Positions 1-8,688 of a stretch of DNA of 36,090 bases are shown one piece after another (the stretch's first letter is position 1; each line of letters opens with the position of its first letter). Made by a program: the position numbers and the translations under genes. The DNA comes from Patescibacteria group bacterium (GTDB taxonomy: Bacteria > Patescibacteriota > Microgenomatia > 2-02-FULL-39-11): positions 1-36,090 of the forward strand of contig JAMCUI010000009.1 of assembly GCA_023379265.1 (NCBI GenBank), in the 5' to 3' direction. Under the pieces are notes generated by a model that was given only the letters and a program-made list of their open reading frames with translations, was not told where the DNA came from and did no database searches.

Positions 1-1
1 T

Positions 2-149
2 GATATTGCCAACCGGGATTTAACAGATTGGCTTGTGGAATACAATAGCGTGAGACCGCACAATAGTCTTGATAATATGACCCCAATTGAGTATGCTACG
101 AAAATGTTCGAAGTGTCACCGATGTGGGCGTCCGGCACATCTTTTTGAC
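2..149 (+). mobile_element. C-terminal part of an IS3-like (rve-type) transposase/integrase, truncated by window start
   Basis: Frame 2 reads DIANRDLTDWLVEYNSVRPHNSLDNMTPIEYATKMFEVSPMWASGTSF*, with the typical integrase-core C-terminal 'YNxxRPHxSLxxxTPxEY' motif. Confidence 0.85.
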
Positions 150-184
150 ACTCGGGTCTATAATATATCCAATGCCCGAGGGAT

Positions 185-697
185 GTGAGGAAAAAGATAT
201 TTCTTACAATCGGCGCATTTTTGTTTCTTGCGGCAGTTTTTGGTTCTCCTTCGCAGAATCTTTCAACGAGCCAAAATTTAGAGTCTCCGACACCGGAAAA
301 TAGCGTCAAAGGTGTCCAGACGACAGGGTTTATCCCGGTTCTTTCTCCGATTCCGACAATTATCCCTACTGCTACTTATACTCCTTCGTCTACACCGCAG
401 CCGGTAGTCACAGTGGAGGTGACGGTGATTTATTATCCTACCGCGACTCCCGTTCCGGCTCGGATAGTTTATCCGACTCAGGTTGTCTCGTACCCCACTG
501 CCGTCCCTACCACTTCTTCGGGATTGAGTGGCGACAACTATTATACGAATGTGGAGGGAAACGAGGTTCACTCTCCGGCGTATTCCGATACCGTACCGCA
601 GGGGGCAACCGCCAGATGCGGCGACGGGACATACAGCTTTTCCCAGCACCGGCAAGGGACATGTTCCCACCACGGTGGAGTAGCTCAGTGGTTATAA
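185..697 (+). CDS. Secreted Pro/Thr-rich protein with DUF3761-like C-terminus
   Basis: GTG start; signal peptide MRKKIFLTIGAFLFLAAVFG; Pro/Thr/Val linker; C-terminal ATARCGDGTYSFSQHRQGTCSHHGGVAQWL matches the DUF3761 pattern from memory. Confidence 0.75.
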   Translation: MRKKIFLTIGAFLFLAAVFGSPSQNLSTSQNLESPTPENSVKGVQTTGFIPVLSPIPTIIPTATYTPSSTPQPVVTVEVTVIYYPTATPVPARIVYPTQVVSYPTAVPTTSSGLSGDNYYTNVEGNEVHSPAYSDTVPQGATARCGDGTYSFSQHRQGTCSHHGGVAQWL

Positions 698-724
698 GCG
701 GTTTTGTTGGAAAGATTATAGAGC

Positions 725-753
725 TTGACAAACAGCAAAGCAGTTTCTATTCT
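725..753 (+). promoter_or_regulatory. Promoter TTGACA-17-TATTCT
   Basis: TTGACA 725-730, 17-nt spacer, TATTCT 748-753; projected start ~760, 2 nt before ATG 762. Confidence 0.65.
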
Positions 754-761
754 TTTACTAT

Positions 762-1244
762 ATGGTGGATGATGAGACACAAGTAGATGAGGAAGCTACA
801 AGGATTGGGCATGAATTGCGTTATCCTTCAAGAGTGGTTGAAATACCGCATCCCGATGGAGTAGAACGGATGGCTGCTACTCCGGTGGAGTTGGACGAGG
901 GAGATTTTTTTGAGGCTATTTCCACACAAGGGAAAGAACAAATCCATAAGGGGGTTTATATTGTGGATGAAGGAGGAGGAAACGTGACGCAATATTTTGT
1001 CCTATCAAACGATACGGTATTAAAGGTTGAAGGTCGTAGTTCTAAAGCTATGGATGAGGCTGCTTTTTTTGATCTTCCTGTAGCAGGCGAGAAAGTATCT
1101 GCAGAATTACGGATAGGTGCTAATATAAAGAAGATGGTTAAGGCAGATGGAAACCCTGGAATGCAGACGGTATTGCAGTTTACAGAAATGAAACCTGTAG
1201 TTTCCATGCCAGCCGCCCCACCTCCTCCACAGGCACCACGATAA
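762..1244 (+). CDS. Hypothetical protein, acidic N-terminus, Pro-rich C-terminal tail
   Basis: 160-aa ORF with a promoter immediately upstream; no family recognised. Confidence 0.65.
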   Translation: MVDDETQVDEEATRIGHELRYPSRVVEIPHPDGVERMAATPVELDEGDFFEAISTQGKEQIHKGVYIVDEGGGNVTQYFVLSNDTVLKVEGRSSKAMDEAAFFDLPVAGEKVSAELRIGANIKKMVKADGNPGMQTVLQFTEMKPVVSMPAAPPPPQAPR

Positions 1245-1345
1245 TCTTGTAACATTTTGTATTTAGGATTTTTTCCGTCTAGCTCTGGGAAGTATAGATT
1301 TTTTATTTTTGCTCCAGTTTGAGAGATATGCGAAGATTCCCCCCC

Positions 1346-1444
1346 ATGTCAAAACGTCCAGAATTTTGTGAAAGAGGTAAATGTGGAGAATTTGAGACTT
1401 ATTGCCGGCTAAACGAGTGGGTAAAGAGAGACAGTTTTTGCTGA
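1346..1444 (+). CDS. Possible Cys-rich microprotein (32 aa)
   Basis: ATG...TGA reads MSKRPEFCERGKCGEFETYCRLNEWVKRDSFC*; four Cys in 32 aa; below the length cut-off of the supplied ORF track; alternative in-frame ATG at 1328. Confidence 0.35.
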   Translation: MSKRPEFCERGKCGEFETYCRLNEWVKRDSFC

Positions 1445-1481
1445 TTGCATTATGGTATATTAGAAGTATAATGGTTAGTCT

Positions 1482-1997
1482 ATGAGAGATTTTGACAGAA
1501 ACGACAGAGGCCGCGGCGGCAGCAGGTTTGGCGATAGGTCAGGCAGGAGGGGTTTTGGTGCAGGAGACCGGATGATGCACAAGGCCATCTGTGCCAGTTG
1601 CGGCAGGGAGTGCGAAGTGCCTTTCCGCCCCAGTGGAGACCGTCCCGTATACTGCAGTGACTGTTTTGAGAAGAAGAGAAATGACGGAGAATATCAGGAC
1701 AATCGTGGCGGACGGGATTTTGGCGAAAGGCCAAGGTTTGAAGAGAGACGTCAGAAGTCTTTTGACAGGGGCGACAGGGGAAACCGAGGACAGGATTTTT
1801 CGCAAATGACAGATCAGCTCAAAAGCCTGAATGTCAAGCTGGACAAGATTATTAGCCTTCTGTCGCCAAAGACAGAGACTGCTCTTCTGGTAAAGGATGA
1901 GGTGACAGCGATTGTCCCTGAGCCCAAAAAAGTAAAAGCCAAAGCGGCAAAGAAAAAAACAAAAGAAGAAAACCTCAAAAAAGAGGAAAGCGTATAA
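1482..1997 (+). CDS. Arg/Gly-rich protein with CxxC...CxxC zinc-ribbon domain and Lys-rich tail
   Basis: ICASCGRECEVPFRPSGDRPVYCSDCF (CxxC-x17-CxxC), a zinc-binding motif common in CPR proteins; TATAAT 1467-1472. Confidence 0.7.
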   Translation: MRDFDRNDRGRGGSRFGDRSGRRGFGAGDRMMHKAICASCGRECEVPFRPSGDRPVYCSDCFEKKRNDGEYQDNRGGRDFGERPRFEERRQKSFDRGDRGNRGQDFSQMTDQLKSLNVKLDKIISLLSPKTETALLVKDEVTAIVPEPKKVKAKAAKKKTKEENLKKEESV

Positions 1998-2073
1998 TAT
2001 TTAGTATCCCCCCTATTCTCCATAAAGGGCAAATTGCCCGGCAATATCCGCCAATTTTTGGTAACATTGAGTG

Positions 2074-2292
2074 ATGAAAATAAATCTTTTGGTAAAAACA
2101 AAGGCAAAGGAAAACAGGGTACAAAAGATTGATGGTGCAAACCTTAAGGTTTTTGTGAAAGCGCCGCCACTTGCGGGGAAAGCAAATGCTCAGATTGTCG
2201 AGGTATTGGCTAAATATTTCAATTGCAGGAAGTCAGATATAAATATTGTCTCCGGATTAAAATCCAAAAAGAAGATAGTGGAGATTCTTTGA
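2074..2292 (+). CDS. DUF167 (YggU-like) family protein
   Basis: MKINLLVKTKAKENRVQKIDGANLKVFVKAPPLAGKANAQIVEVLAKYFNCRKSDINIVSGLKSKKKIVEI; characteristic PPxxGKAN and SGxxSKxK motifs. The ORF track starts at GTG 2071; ATG 2074 preferred from -10 position. Confidence 0.85.
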   Translation: MKINLLVKTKAKENRVQKIDGANLKVFVKAPPLAGKANAQIVEVLAKYFNCRKSDINIVSGLKSKKKIVEIL

Positions 2293-2311
2293 TCCTATAC
2301 TGGAAATTTGG

Positions 2312-2385
2312 TCGGGGATACCCGATTTGAACGGGTGACCTCACGCACCCCATGCGCGCGCTCTAGCCAACTGAGCTAATCCCCG
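2312..2385 (-). tRNA. tRNA-Pro (anticodon GGG)
   Basis: Reverse complement CGGGGATTAGCTCAGTTGGCTAGAGCGCGCGCATGGGGTGCGTGAGGTCACCCGTTCAAATCGGGTATCCCCGA folds as a cloverleaf; C1-G72 as in bacterial tRNA-Pro; anticodon loop AT-GGG-GT. Confidence 0.93.
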
Positions 2386-2536
2386 GTTTTTGGTTTTGAT
2401 AAATCTCGAAGCTGGTCCACTCCCTTTTTCTCTTTTATGTTTGATACGAATAGTTATCTTTGAGACTCCTTGTATTCTAGCATATGGTGTGGCAAAATGG
2501 GAAGGAATTTTCTGCCAAAAGAAAGGAAATTATATT

Positions 2537-3571
2537 ATGGCAATCAGTCCCAAATTACAAGCAGTCAGGTTGGCCATGGAACAGATAGAAAAACAGTACG
2601 GTCGAGGTTCCATCATGAAGCTTGGAGACCAGGCCAATAATAAATTGGGGATAGAGATTATCCCTACAGGTTCGCTTGCCCTTGATATAGCGTTGGGGGT
2701 CGGAGGGGTACCCAAGGGAAGGATTATTGAGATCTTTGGCCCTGAAGCTTCAGGCAAGACTACCGTTGCCCTTTCAGTCATTGCCGAGACGCAAAAAGTA
2801 GGAGGGGTGGCGGCATTTATAGACGCTGAGCATGCGCTTGATCCAGTTTGGGCGGAAAAGCTGGGAGTCAAATTGGACGATCTTTTGGTTTCCCAACCGG
2901 ATACCGGAGAACAGGCGCTTGAGATAGCCGAGACTTTGATCCGTTCTGGGGGAGTTGACGTGATAGTTATAGACTCTGTGGCGGCGCTTGTCCCCAGGGC
3001 TGAAATTGAGGGGGAAATGGGAGATTCCATGGTAGGGATGCAGGCCAGACTTATGTCACAAGCTCTGCGCAAACTTACAGGGGTTATTTCCAAGTCAAAA
3101 ACCACTGCCATATTTACCAACCAGTTGCGGCAGAAGATTGGGGTGATGTTTGGTAATCCTGAGACTACTCCGGGCGGGCTGGCGCTCAAATTTTACGCTT
3201 CCATCAGGATGGATACTAGAAAAATTGAGACTTTGAAGGATGGGGATAAAGTTGTGGGCAGCCGCCACCGGATAAGGATAGTGAAAAACAAAGTGGCGCC
3301 GCCTTTTAGGATTGCCGAGTTTGAGGTGACTGCAGACGGATTTTCCAAAGAGGGGGGAATTATAGATGTCGGTTTGGAGTTTGAGGTGCTTACCAAAAGC
3401 GGCGCTTTTATCAGGTTTGGAGAGAAAATGCTTGGGCAAGGCAGGGAAGCAGCCAAGATATCCCTCAAGGAAAACCCCAAAATGTCCAAAGAGATACTTG
3501 ATGCCATCTGGAAAATGTATAAATCTACTGGCCAGGTCAAAGAGAAAGTTGTAGGAAAAGAGGAAGAGTAG
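2537..3571 (+). CDS. recA: Recombinase RecA
   Basis: [31 protein letters not shown]... with Walker [10 protein letters not shown] and canonical RecA sequence. Start moved from ORF-track 2390 to ATG 2537. Confidence 0.98.
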   Translation: MAISPKLQAVRLAMEQIEKQYGRGSIMKLGDQANNKLGIEIIPTGSLALDIALGVGGVPKGRIIEIFGPEASGKTTVALSVIAETQKVGGVAAFIDAEHALDPVWAEKLGVKLDDLLVSQPDTGEQALEIAETLIRSGGVDVIVIDSVAALVPRAEIEGEMGDSMVGMQARLMSQALRKLTGVISKSKTTAIFTNQLRQKIGVMFGNPETTPGGLALKFYASIRMDTRKIETLKDGDKVVGSRHRIRIVKNKVAPPFRIAEFEVTADGFSKEGGIIDVGLEFEVLTKSGAFIRFGEKMLGQGREAAKISLKENPKMSKEILDAIWKMYKSTGQVKEKVVGKEEE

Positions 3572-3716
3572 ATTTCATAAGTTTAGTAGATAGACTTTAC
3601 TTCTGGCCAGGTCAAAGAGAAAGTTGTAGGAAAAGAGGAAGAGTAGATTTCATAAGTTTAGTAGATAGACTTTACTTCTGGCCAGGTCAAAGAGAAAGTT
3701 GTAGGAAAAGAGGAGG
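3528..3716 (+). repeat. 75-bp tandem duplication, about 2.5 copies, across the recA 3' end / recX upstream region
   Basis: ctggccaggtcaaagagaaagttgtaggaaaagagga at 3528, 3603 and 3678 (period 75); first two units appear identical; third is partial and merges into the recX ribosome-binding site. Confidence 0.95.
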
Positions 3717-3720
3717 ATTG

Positions 3721-4215
3721 ATGGATGACGATACATACCAAAAAGTCCGCGATTATGCCCTGAAACTTCTGTCGCTCCGGCCACGGGGGACTTTGGAGAT
3801 GAGCCAGAAGGTATCCTTCTATTGCCGCAAAAGGAAAATCCCTCCCGAGGCTGTCACACGGCTCTTGCAAGATTTTACAAACAGCGGATTTCTTAATGAT
3901 GAGGAGTTTGTCCGCTGGTGGATTTTGCAGCGCCGGGGTCAATCCAAACCCAAAGGCACCAAATTTATCCTTCGTGAGCTTCTTGGTAAAGGTATCTCCC
4001 GTGACATTTTGGAAAAAGTATTTTATGAAGAAGATCATGGGATTGATACTGACTTTGATAGAGCCAGGGCACTGGCGGCCAAAAGGAAAAATGTCATGGG
4101 AAAAATGCCGGTCCAGGAAATGCGGATGAAGTTGGGAAATTATTTAGGGAGACGCGGTTTTGACTGGGAAATAGTAGATAAAGTACTGGATGAGGTGGTT
4201 GCCAAAGGCCGTTGA
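3721..4215 (+). CDS. recX: Regulatory protein RecX
   Basis: MDDDTYQKVRDYALKLLSLRPRGTLEMSQKVSFYCRKRKIP... RecX-like helical repeats directly after recA; SD aggagg. Confidence 0.85.
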   Translation: MDDDTYQKVRDYALKLLSLRPRGTLEMSQKVSFYCRKRKIPPEAVTRLLQDFTNSGFLNDEEFVRWWILQRRGQSKPKGTKFILRELLGKGISRDILEKVFYEEDHGIDTDFDRARALAAKRKNVMGKMPVQEMRMKLGNYLGRRGFDWEIVDKVLDEVVAKGR

Positions 4216-4478
4216 CTACAGTGTAAAAAAGACTTAAAATAAGGCATTCATGAGTAGTGATAAGGGGATAAAAAGACTTAAAATCATGACAGACAAAAGT
4301 TTTATAAAGTGTCATCAGATTTTTCAACAGCAGCCCTACAAGAGGGAGCGGGTATAATCCCGTGGCTTTTCTTTTCCCCCGAAATTCACTTCCATTGATA
4401 AATTAAGAATCATTATCAGAGCCGTTTATAAAGGCCAAGGTGAGTCAGCTTTTTTAGGCTGGCTTGTAAGGAGGAGTT

Positions 4479-6068
4479 ATGTTACCCATATTAAAGACAA
4501 TTTTATCTAGACTAGAGAAGATAGAAAAACAATTGGAGGAAAAAGAAGTCGTTCAAAGCCGGGAAGCTACAAGTGTGTTTGCCAATCCCGGTGGAGCTGA
4601 TAAAAAGAAATCTTTTCCTCCACAACAGCAGGTTCCCGCGACAGTGCCCGGTGCCGCTTCCCGTATTTCCATATCCGAGTTGCAGCAAGAGGCGAAGGCT
4701 CTTATTCTGGAGGCAAAAGACGAAGCATTCAGGATAAAGAAGAATGCCGAGGACGAGGCAAGCAAAGTCCGTCAGGAAGCCCTGTCTATCGAACAGCGAC
4801 TGGTTGCCAAAGAAGAAACTATTGACCAGAGGATTGCCCAGCTTGAAAGGAAAGAAAAAGACCTGGTGCAAAATGAGCAGTCGATAAATAAAAGGCTTGC
4901 GGAAGTGGATAAGCAGCGGCTAGACCTTATCGCCAAGCTTGAGAAAGCCGCGCACCTGACACGGGATGAAGCAAAAAGTCTCATTTTGACATCAGTTGAG
5001 GAAAGGCTGAAAGAAGATATTGCCAAAAGGATAAGGGAGGCTGAGACTTTGGCCAAGCAGGAGTCGGAGCAGAAAGCCCGGGAGATCCTTATCGATGCCA
5101 TGCGTCACGGAGCTACTGATTACGTGTCAGAGTTTACCGTCTCTACCATCAAGATTCCGGATGAGGATTTCAAAGGTCGGATTATTGGGAAAGAAGGTAG
5201 GAATGTCCGTGCTTTTGAGATGGCCACGGGAGTGGATGTTGATCTGGATGAAGAGGGAGTCATCAGGCTTTCCTCCTTTGATCCGGTCAGGCGAGAGGTA
5301 GCGCGCGTGACTCTTGAGAAGCTTATTCGTGACGGGCGTGTACAACCGGTCCGTATAGAAGAACTGGTCAAACAGACGGAGAAAGAAGTGGAAAAGATCA
5401 TGTTTGCCGAAGGGGAGAAGCTCTGTCGGGCAGTAGGTGTCTACAATATGCCGGCAGACAAAATTGCCCTTTTGGGAAGGTTCAAATACAGGTTTTCCTA
5501 CGGCCAAAACATGATAGCCCATACTCTTGAGGAGACAAAGATAGGTATAGCTCTTGCCCATGAGTTGGGGGCAGATGTGAATATCGTCAGGCTTGGATGT
5601 CTTTTGCACGACATAGGTAAAGTGATTACTGATAAGGAAGGTTCACATGTCCAGTTGGGTGTGGACCTTTTGCGCAAGAACGGCATGCCTCAGGCAGTTA
5701 TTGACTGTGTGGCCGCCCATCACGAGGATATACCTTTCCCATCGATGGAAGCGGTCATTGTCTACGTGGCTGATGCCATATCCGGATCCAGGCCTGGAGC
5801 CCGTTATGAGGATATAGAGGAATATGTCAAAAGGCTCAAGACCTTGGAGGATATCGCCGCCTCATTTCCTGGAATTGAAAAGGCTTATGCACTCCAGGCT
5901 GGACGTGAACTGCGTGTTATTGTCGATCCGGGGAAGCTTGATGATGCGGCAGTGACCGTGACTTCAAAGAAAATTGCCGAGGAGATAGAGAAAAAATTCC
6001 CGACTTATCCTGGACAGATAAAGATAACGGTAATCAGGGAACTTAGAGTGATTGAAACCGTACATTAA
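4479..6068 (+). CDS. rny: Ribonuclease Y (KH + HD domains)
   Basis: Coiled coil followed by KH 'GRIIGKEGRNVRAFEMATGVDVDLDE' and HD 'GCLLHDIGKV...AAHHEDI'; SD aaggagg. Confidence 0.95.
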   Translation: MLPILKTILSRLEKIEKQLEEKEVVQSREATSVFANPGGADKKKSFPPQQQVPATVPGAASRISISELQQEAKALILEAKDEAFRIKKNAEDEASKVRQEALSIEQRLVAKEETIDQRIAQLERKEKDLVQNEQSINKRLAEVDKQRLDLIAKLEKAAHLTRDEAKSLILTSVEERLKEDIAKRIREAETLAKQESEQKAREILIDAMRHGATDYVSEFTVSTIKIPDEDFKGRIIGKEGRNVRAFEMATGVDVDLDEEGVIRLSSFDPVRREVARVTLEKLIRDGRVQPVRIEELVKQTEKEVEKIMFAEGEKLCRAVGVYNMPADKIALLGRFKYRFSYGQNMIAHTLEETKIGIALAHELGADVNIVRLGCLLHDIGKVITDKEGSHVQLGVDLLRKNGMPQAVIDCVAAHHEDIPFPSMEAVIVYVADAISGSRPGARYEDIEEYVKRLKTLEDIAASFPGIEKAYALQAGRELRVIVDPGKLDDAAVTVTSKKIAEEIEKKFPTYPGQIKITVIRELRVIETVH

Positions 6069-6351
6069 ATATGCGACCAGAAAAATGCCGGACGGATTAA
6101 AACCACAGTCAAAACTGTACATTAATCTATGGGTCCTGTCACTCACGTTTCCCAAATCTCGCTTCAATTGCATCGCGAAATAAAGTTTGTTCTGTAAGAA
6201 TAGTTGGTACTCGCTCGCGAGGACTAAGTACTTAGAAATCAATTATCCACTCCCAATTTTAAGTTTCTCTTTCTACATACTACATATTAAAAGGTTGACT
6301 CAGTTTGTATTATTATGACAACCTTTTTATTATTTAATTTTTGATTGGGGC

Positions 6352-6380
6352 TTGACAACAATAAAAAAATTTACTACATT
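6352..6380 (+). promoter_or_regulatory. Sigma70-like promoter for HU
   Basis: TTGACA 6352-6357, 17-nt spacer, TACATT 6375-6380. Confidence 0.8.
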
Positions 6381-6422
6381 GAACTCTGGAAAGTCAGAAC
6401 AACCTGCAAAAAATTCTGTCCG

Positions 6423-6441
6423 TTCCGATACCCTATCGGAA
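6423..6441 (+). promoter_or_regulatory. 5' leader hairpin upstream of the HU Shine-Dalgarno
   Basis: TTCCGATA-CCC-TATCGGAA: 8-bp perfect stem, 3-nt loop, followed by AAAAAAAGGAGGTG. Confidence 0.6.
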
Positions 6442-6468
6442 TTAAAAAAAGGAGGTGAATAAAAATAT

Positions 6469-6741
6469 ATGACAAAAGCTGATTTAGTAGCTTACGTCGC
6501 AAAGAAAGCCAATCTTACCGCCAAAGCAGCCAAGGATGCAGTCAATGCGGTTTTTGGTGCAGTCTCAGATACCCTTAAAAAAGGTGATAAAGTGGTCGTC
6601 ACAGGTTTTGGTACCTTTATGGTCAGGTCAAGAGCAGCAAGAAAAGGCAGAAACCCGCAGACAGGTGCACCAATCAATATTCCAGCCAGGAAAACACCGG
6701 GATTCACCGCTGGGAAAGCGCTCAAGAAAGTCATCAGATAA
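6469..6741 (+). CDS. HU-family DNA-binding protein
   Basis: MTKADLVAYVAKKANLTAKAAKDAVNAVFG...GFGTFMVRSRAARKGRNPQTGAPINIPARKTPGFTAGKALK. Confidence 0.97.
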   Translation: MTKADLVAYVAKKANLTAKAAKDAVNAVFGAVSDTLKKGDKVVVTGFGTFMVRSRAARKGRNPQTGAPINIPARKTPGFTAGKALKKVIR

Positions 6742-6764
6742 ATTTGTAAACGTTTATAAAATAT

Positions 6765-6807
6765 AGAAGAACTCTCCACCAAAAAGGAGGGAGTTCTTCT
6801 ATTTTTT
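6765..6807 (+). terminator. Intrinsic terminator after HU
   Basis: AGAAGAACTC ... GAGTTCTTCT (10 bp) followed by ATTTTTT. Confidence 0.85.
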
Positions 6808-6907
6808 ATGCTGAAAATAGATTCCGATGCGGGAAAAAGCTTATTTTTTGTGGTACTATTATCCACATGAATGCCATCATACGAAGTGAGAAATCGGAAT
6901 TAAATTT

Positions 6908-7888
6908 ATGAAAATTATTACCGTCCAAAAATTGAAAAAACATTTCAAAGTCTACAAGAGGGGAGCAGGTCTGCGCGCCACGCTCAGGTCTTTTCTTTCT
7001 CGTCCCGAGGAGACGGTAAAGGCGGTAGACGGAATATCCTTTGAGATAGAAAAAGGAGAGCTTTTGGGATTTATAGGTCCCAACGGAGCCGGGAAAACTA
7101 CTACTCTCAAATGTCTCTCCGGACTTTTATATCCTACGTCAGGACAGGTGAAGGTTTTGGGATTTACCCCTTTTGACAGGAAACCAGAATACCTGAAAAA
7201 GATAAGCCTTGTCATGGGGCAGAAAAACCAATTATGGTGGGATCTGCCGGCAATTGATACTTTCAGGTTGAATAAGGAAATATATGATATAGAGGACAGT
7301 GACTATGAGAGAAACCTGGCGGAGTTGTCCCAGCTTCTTGAGGTTTCCCATCTAGTTAGTATTCCCGTTCGCAAGCTATCTTTGGGTCAGAGGATGAAGA
7401 TGGAGCTTATCGCCGCCCTCATTCACCGTCCTGAGGTGCTTTTTTTGGATGAACCTACCATTGGTCTTGATGTGGTGATGCAGAAAAACATGAGGGATTT
7501 TATCGCCCAGTATAACAGGCGCTACCAGTCAACAATCCTTCTTACCAGCCATTATATGTCAGACGTAAAGGAATTGTGTAAAAGGGTGATCATTATCGAT
7601 AACGGTAAAATTATCTATGACGGTCAGCTTGACAGGTTGGGCAGAAAATATGCCGATTATAAGACAGTAACCGTAATATTTGAAAAACCCGTTGATGGGA
7701 AAAAATTCCCAGAGATGGGGGAAGTGGTTTCCTTTAAGTTCCCCAAACTGGTATTAAGTGTCCCGAGGAAAATGTCCAAGCATATAGCAGCCAAAATATT
7801 GGAAAATTATCCGGTAGAAGATTTCAATATTGAAGATCCTGAAGTTGAGGATATAGTAAGGAGAGTTTTCAGCGAGAAAAAGGTATGA
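6908..7888 (+). CDS. ABC transporter ATP-binding protein (ABC-2 exporter type)
   Basis: Walker A GPNGAGKTT, signature LSLGQRMKME, Walker B VLFLDEPTIGLD. Confidence 0.93.
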   Translation: MKIITVQKLKKHFKVYKRGAGLRATLRSFLSRPEETVKAVDGISFEIEKGELLGFIGPNGAGKTTTLKCLSGLLYPTSGQVKVLGFTPFDRKPEYLKKISLVMGQKNQLWWDLPAIDTFRLNKEIYDIEDSDYERNLAELSQLLEVSHLVSIPVRKLSLGQRMKMELIAALIHRPEVLFLDEPTIGLDVVMQKNMRDFIAQYNRRYQSTILLTSHYMSDVKELCKRVIIIDNGKIIYDGQLDRLGRKYADYKTVTVIFEKPVDGKKFPEMGEVVSFKFPKLVLSVPRKMSKHIAAKILENYPVEDFNIEDPEVEDIVRRVFSEKKV

Positions 7889-8685
7889 ATCTCAAAAAAT
7901 ATTGGCTGGTTGCCAGCAATTCACTACAGGAATATTTTGTCTACAGGCTGAATTTTATCCTTTGGCGGGTGAGGGTTGTAGTCTCGATGCTTATCACTTA
8001 TTTCTTGTGGTTTGCGGTGTTTAGTTCCTCAAAGCAGGTATTTGGATATAGCGAAAACCAGATGTTGACATACGTTTTGCTTTTGTCCTTTATGAACAGT
8101 TTGGTACTTTCTACCCAGACTTTCAGAATCGCTGAGGAAATAAATATGGGGACGCTCAGTATGTATCTTATAAGACCGGTCAATTATTTTTCCTATAATC
8201 TTGCCCGCGACTTATCAGACAAAGCGCTGAATGTCATCTTTTCAGTAATAGAATTTATTATCCTTATACTTATCCTGAAGCCTGCAATTATCATACAGAG
8301 CCAGCCTTCTTTCATTTTTTTATTTTTAGGCGCGACAACTTTAGGCGCCATACTTTATTTTGAGATAGGCATCATATTGTCTTCTATTGCATTCTGGTCA
8401 TATGAGACTTGGGCGCCTCGGTTCATATTTTTTATTCTTGTCAGTTTTCTAGCCGGCAATTATTTCCCGCTGGATATATTACCCGGCCCACTATTTCATG
8501 CACTTTCCTATCTGCCTTTCAGCTACCTCATATTTTTTCCTCTAAAGCTTTATCTTGGGGAGGCTTCAGGCGGTTTTATCATTCAAGGTTTTACCGTGGT
8601 AGCTTTATGGATTGTCGGTTTATATTTTTTTATAAATTATCTCTGGGCAAAAGGTTTGAGGGCGTATACATCAGAGGGTCAGTAG
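7885..8685 (+). CDS. ABC-2 family permease
   Basis: Polytopic membrane protein overlapping the ATPase stop by 4 nt (ATGA). Confidence 0.85.
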   Translation: MNLKKYWLVASNSLQEYFVYRLNFILWRVRVVVSMLITYFLWFAVFSSSKQVFGYSENQMLTYVLLLSFMNSLVLSTQTFRIAEEINMGTLSMYLIRPVNYFSYNLARDLSDKALNVIFSVIEFIILILILKPAIIIQSQPSFIFLFLGATTLGAILYFEIGIILSSIAFWSYETWAPRFIFFILVSFLAGNYFPLDILPGPLFHALSYLPFSYLIFFPLKLYLGEASGGFIIQGFTVVALWIVGLYFFINYLWAKGLRAYTSEGQ

Positions 8686-8688
8686 TAA

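Noticed and set aside
1-149. Transposase pseudogene
   Set aside because: Truncated only by the window edge; the visible frame is open and ends in a normal stop, so decay cannot be claimed.
674-720. tRNA-like 5' end (GGAGTAGCTCAGTGGTTATAAGCGG)
   Set aside because: No matching anticodon or T-arm follows, and the stretch encodes the conserved DUF3761-like C-terminus (HHGGVAQWL*).
2390-2536. 49-aa N-terminal extension of RecA in the ORF track
   Set aside because: It abuts the tRNA-Pro gene and has no RecA homology; ATG 2537 has a purine-rich SD-like sequence and the canonical N-terminus.
2530-3189. Long minus-strand ORF opposite recA
   Set aside because: Antisense shadow ORF of a confidently coding gene, with low-complexity Ser/Pro/Ile composition.
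3528-3716. Possible CRISPR array (repeat + 32-nt spacer layout)
   Set aside because: Spacers are identical between copies and the unit includes recA coding sequence; it is a tandem duplication.
4216-4478. Possible ncRNA/riboswitch upstream of rny (GGGTATAATCCCG, GTCAGC...GCTGGC hairpin)
   Set aside because: Short weak stems only; no match to a riboswitch class I can recognise.
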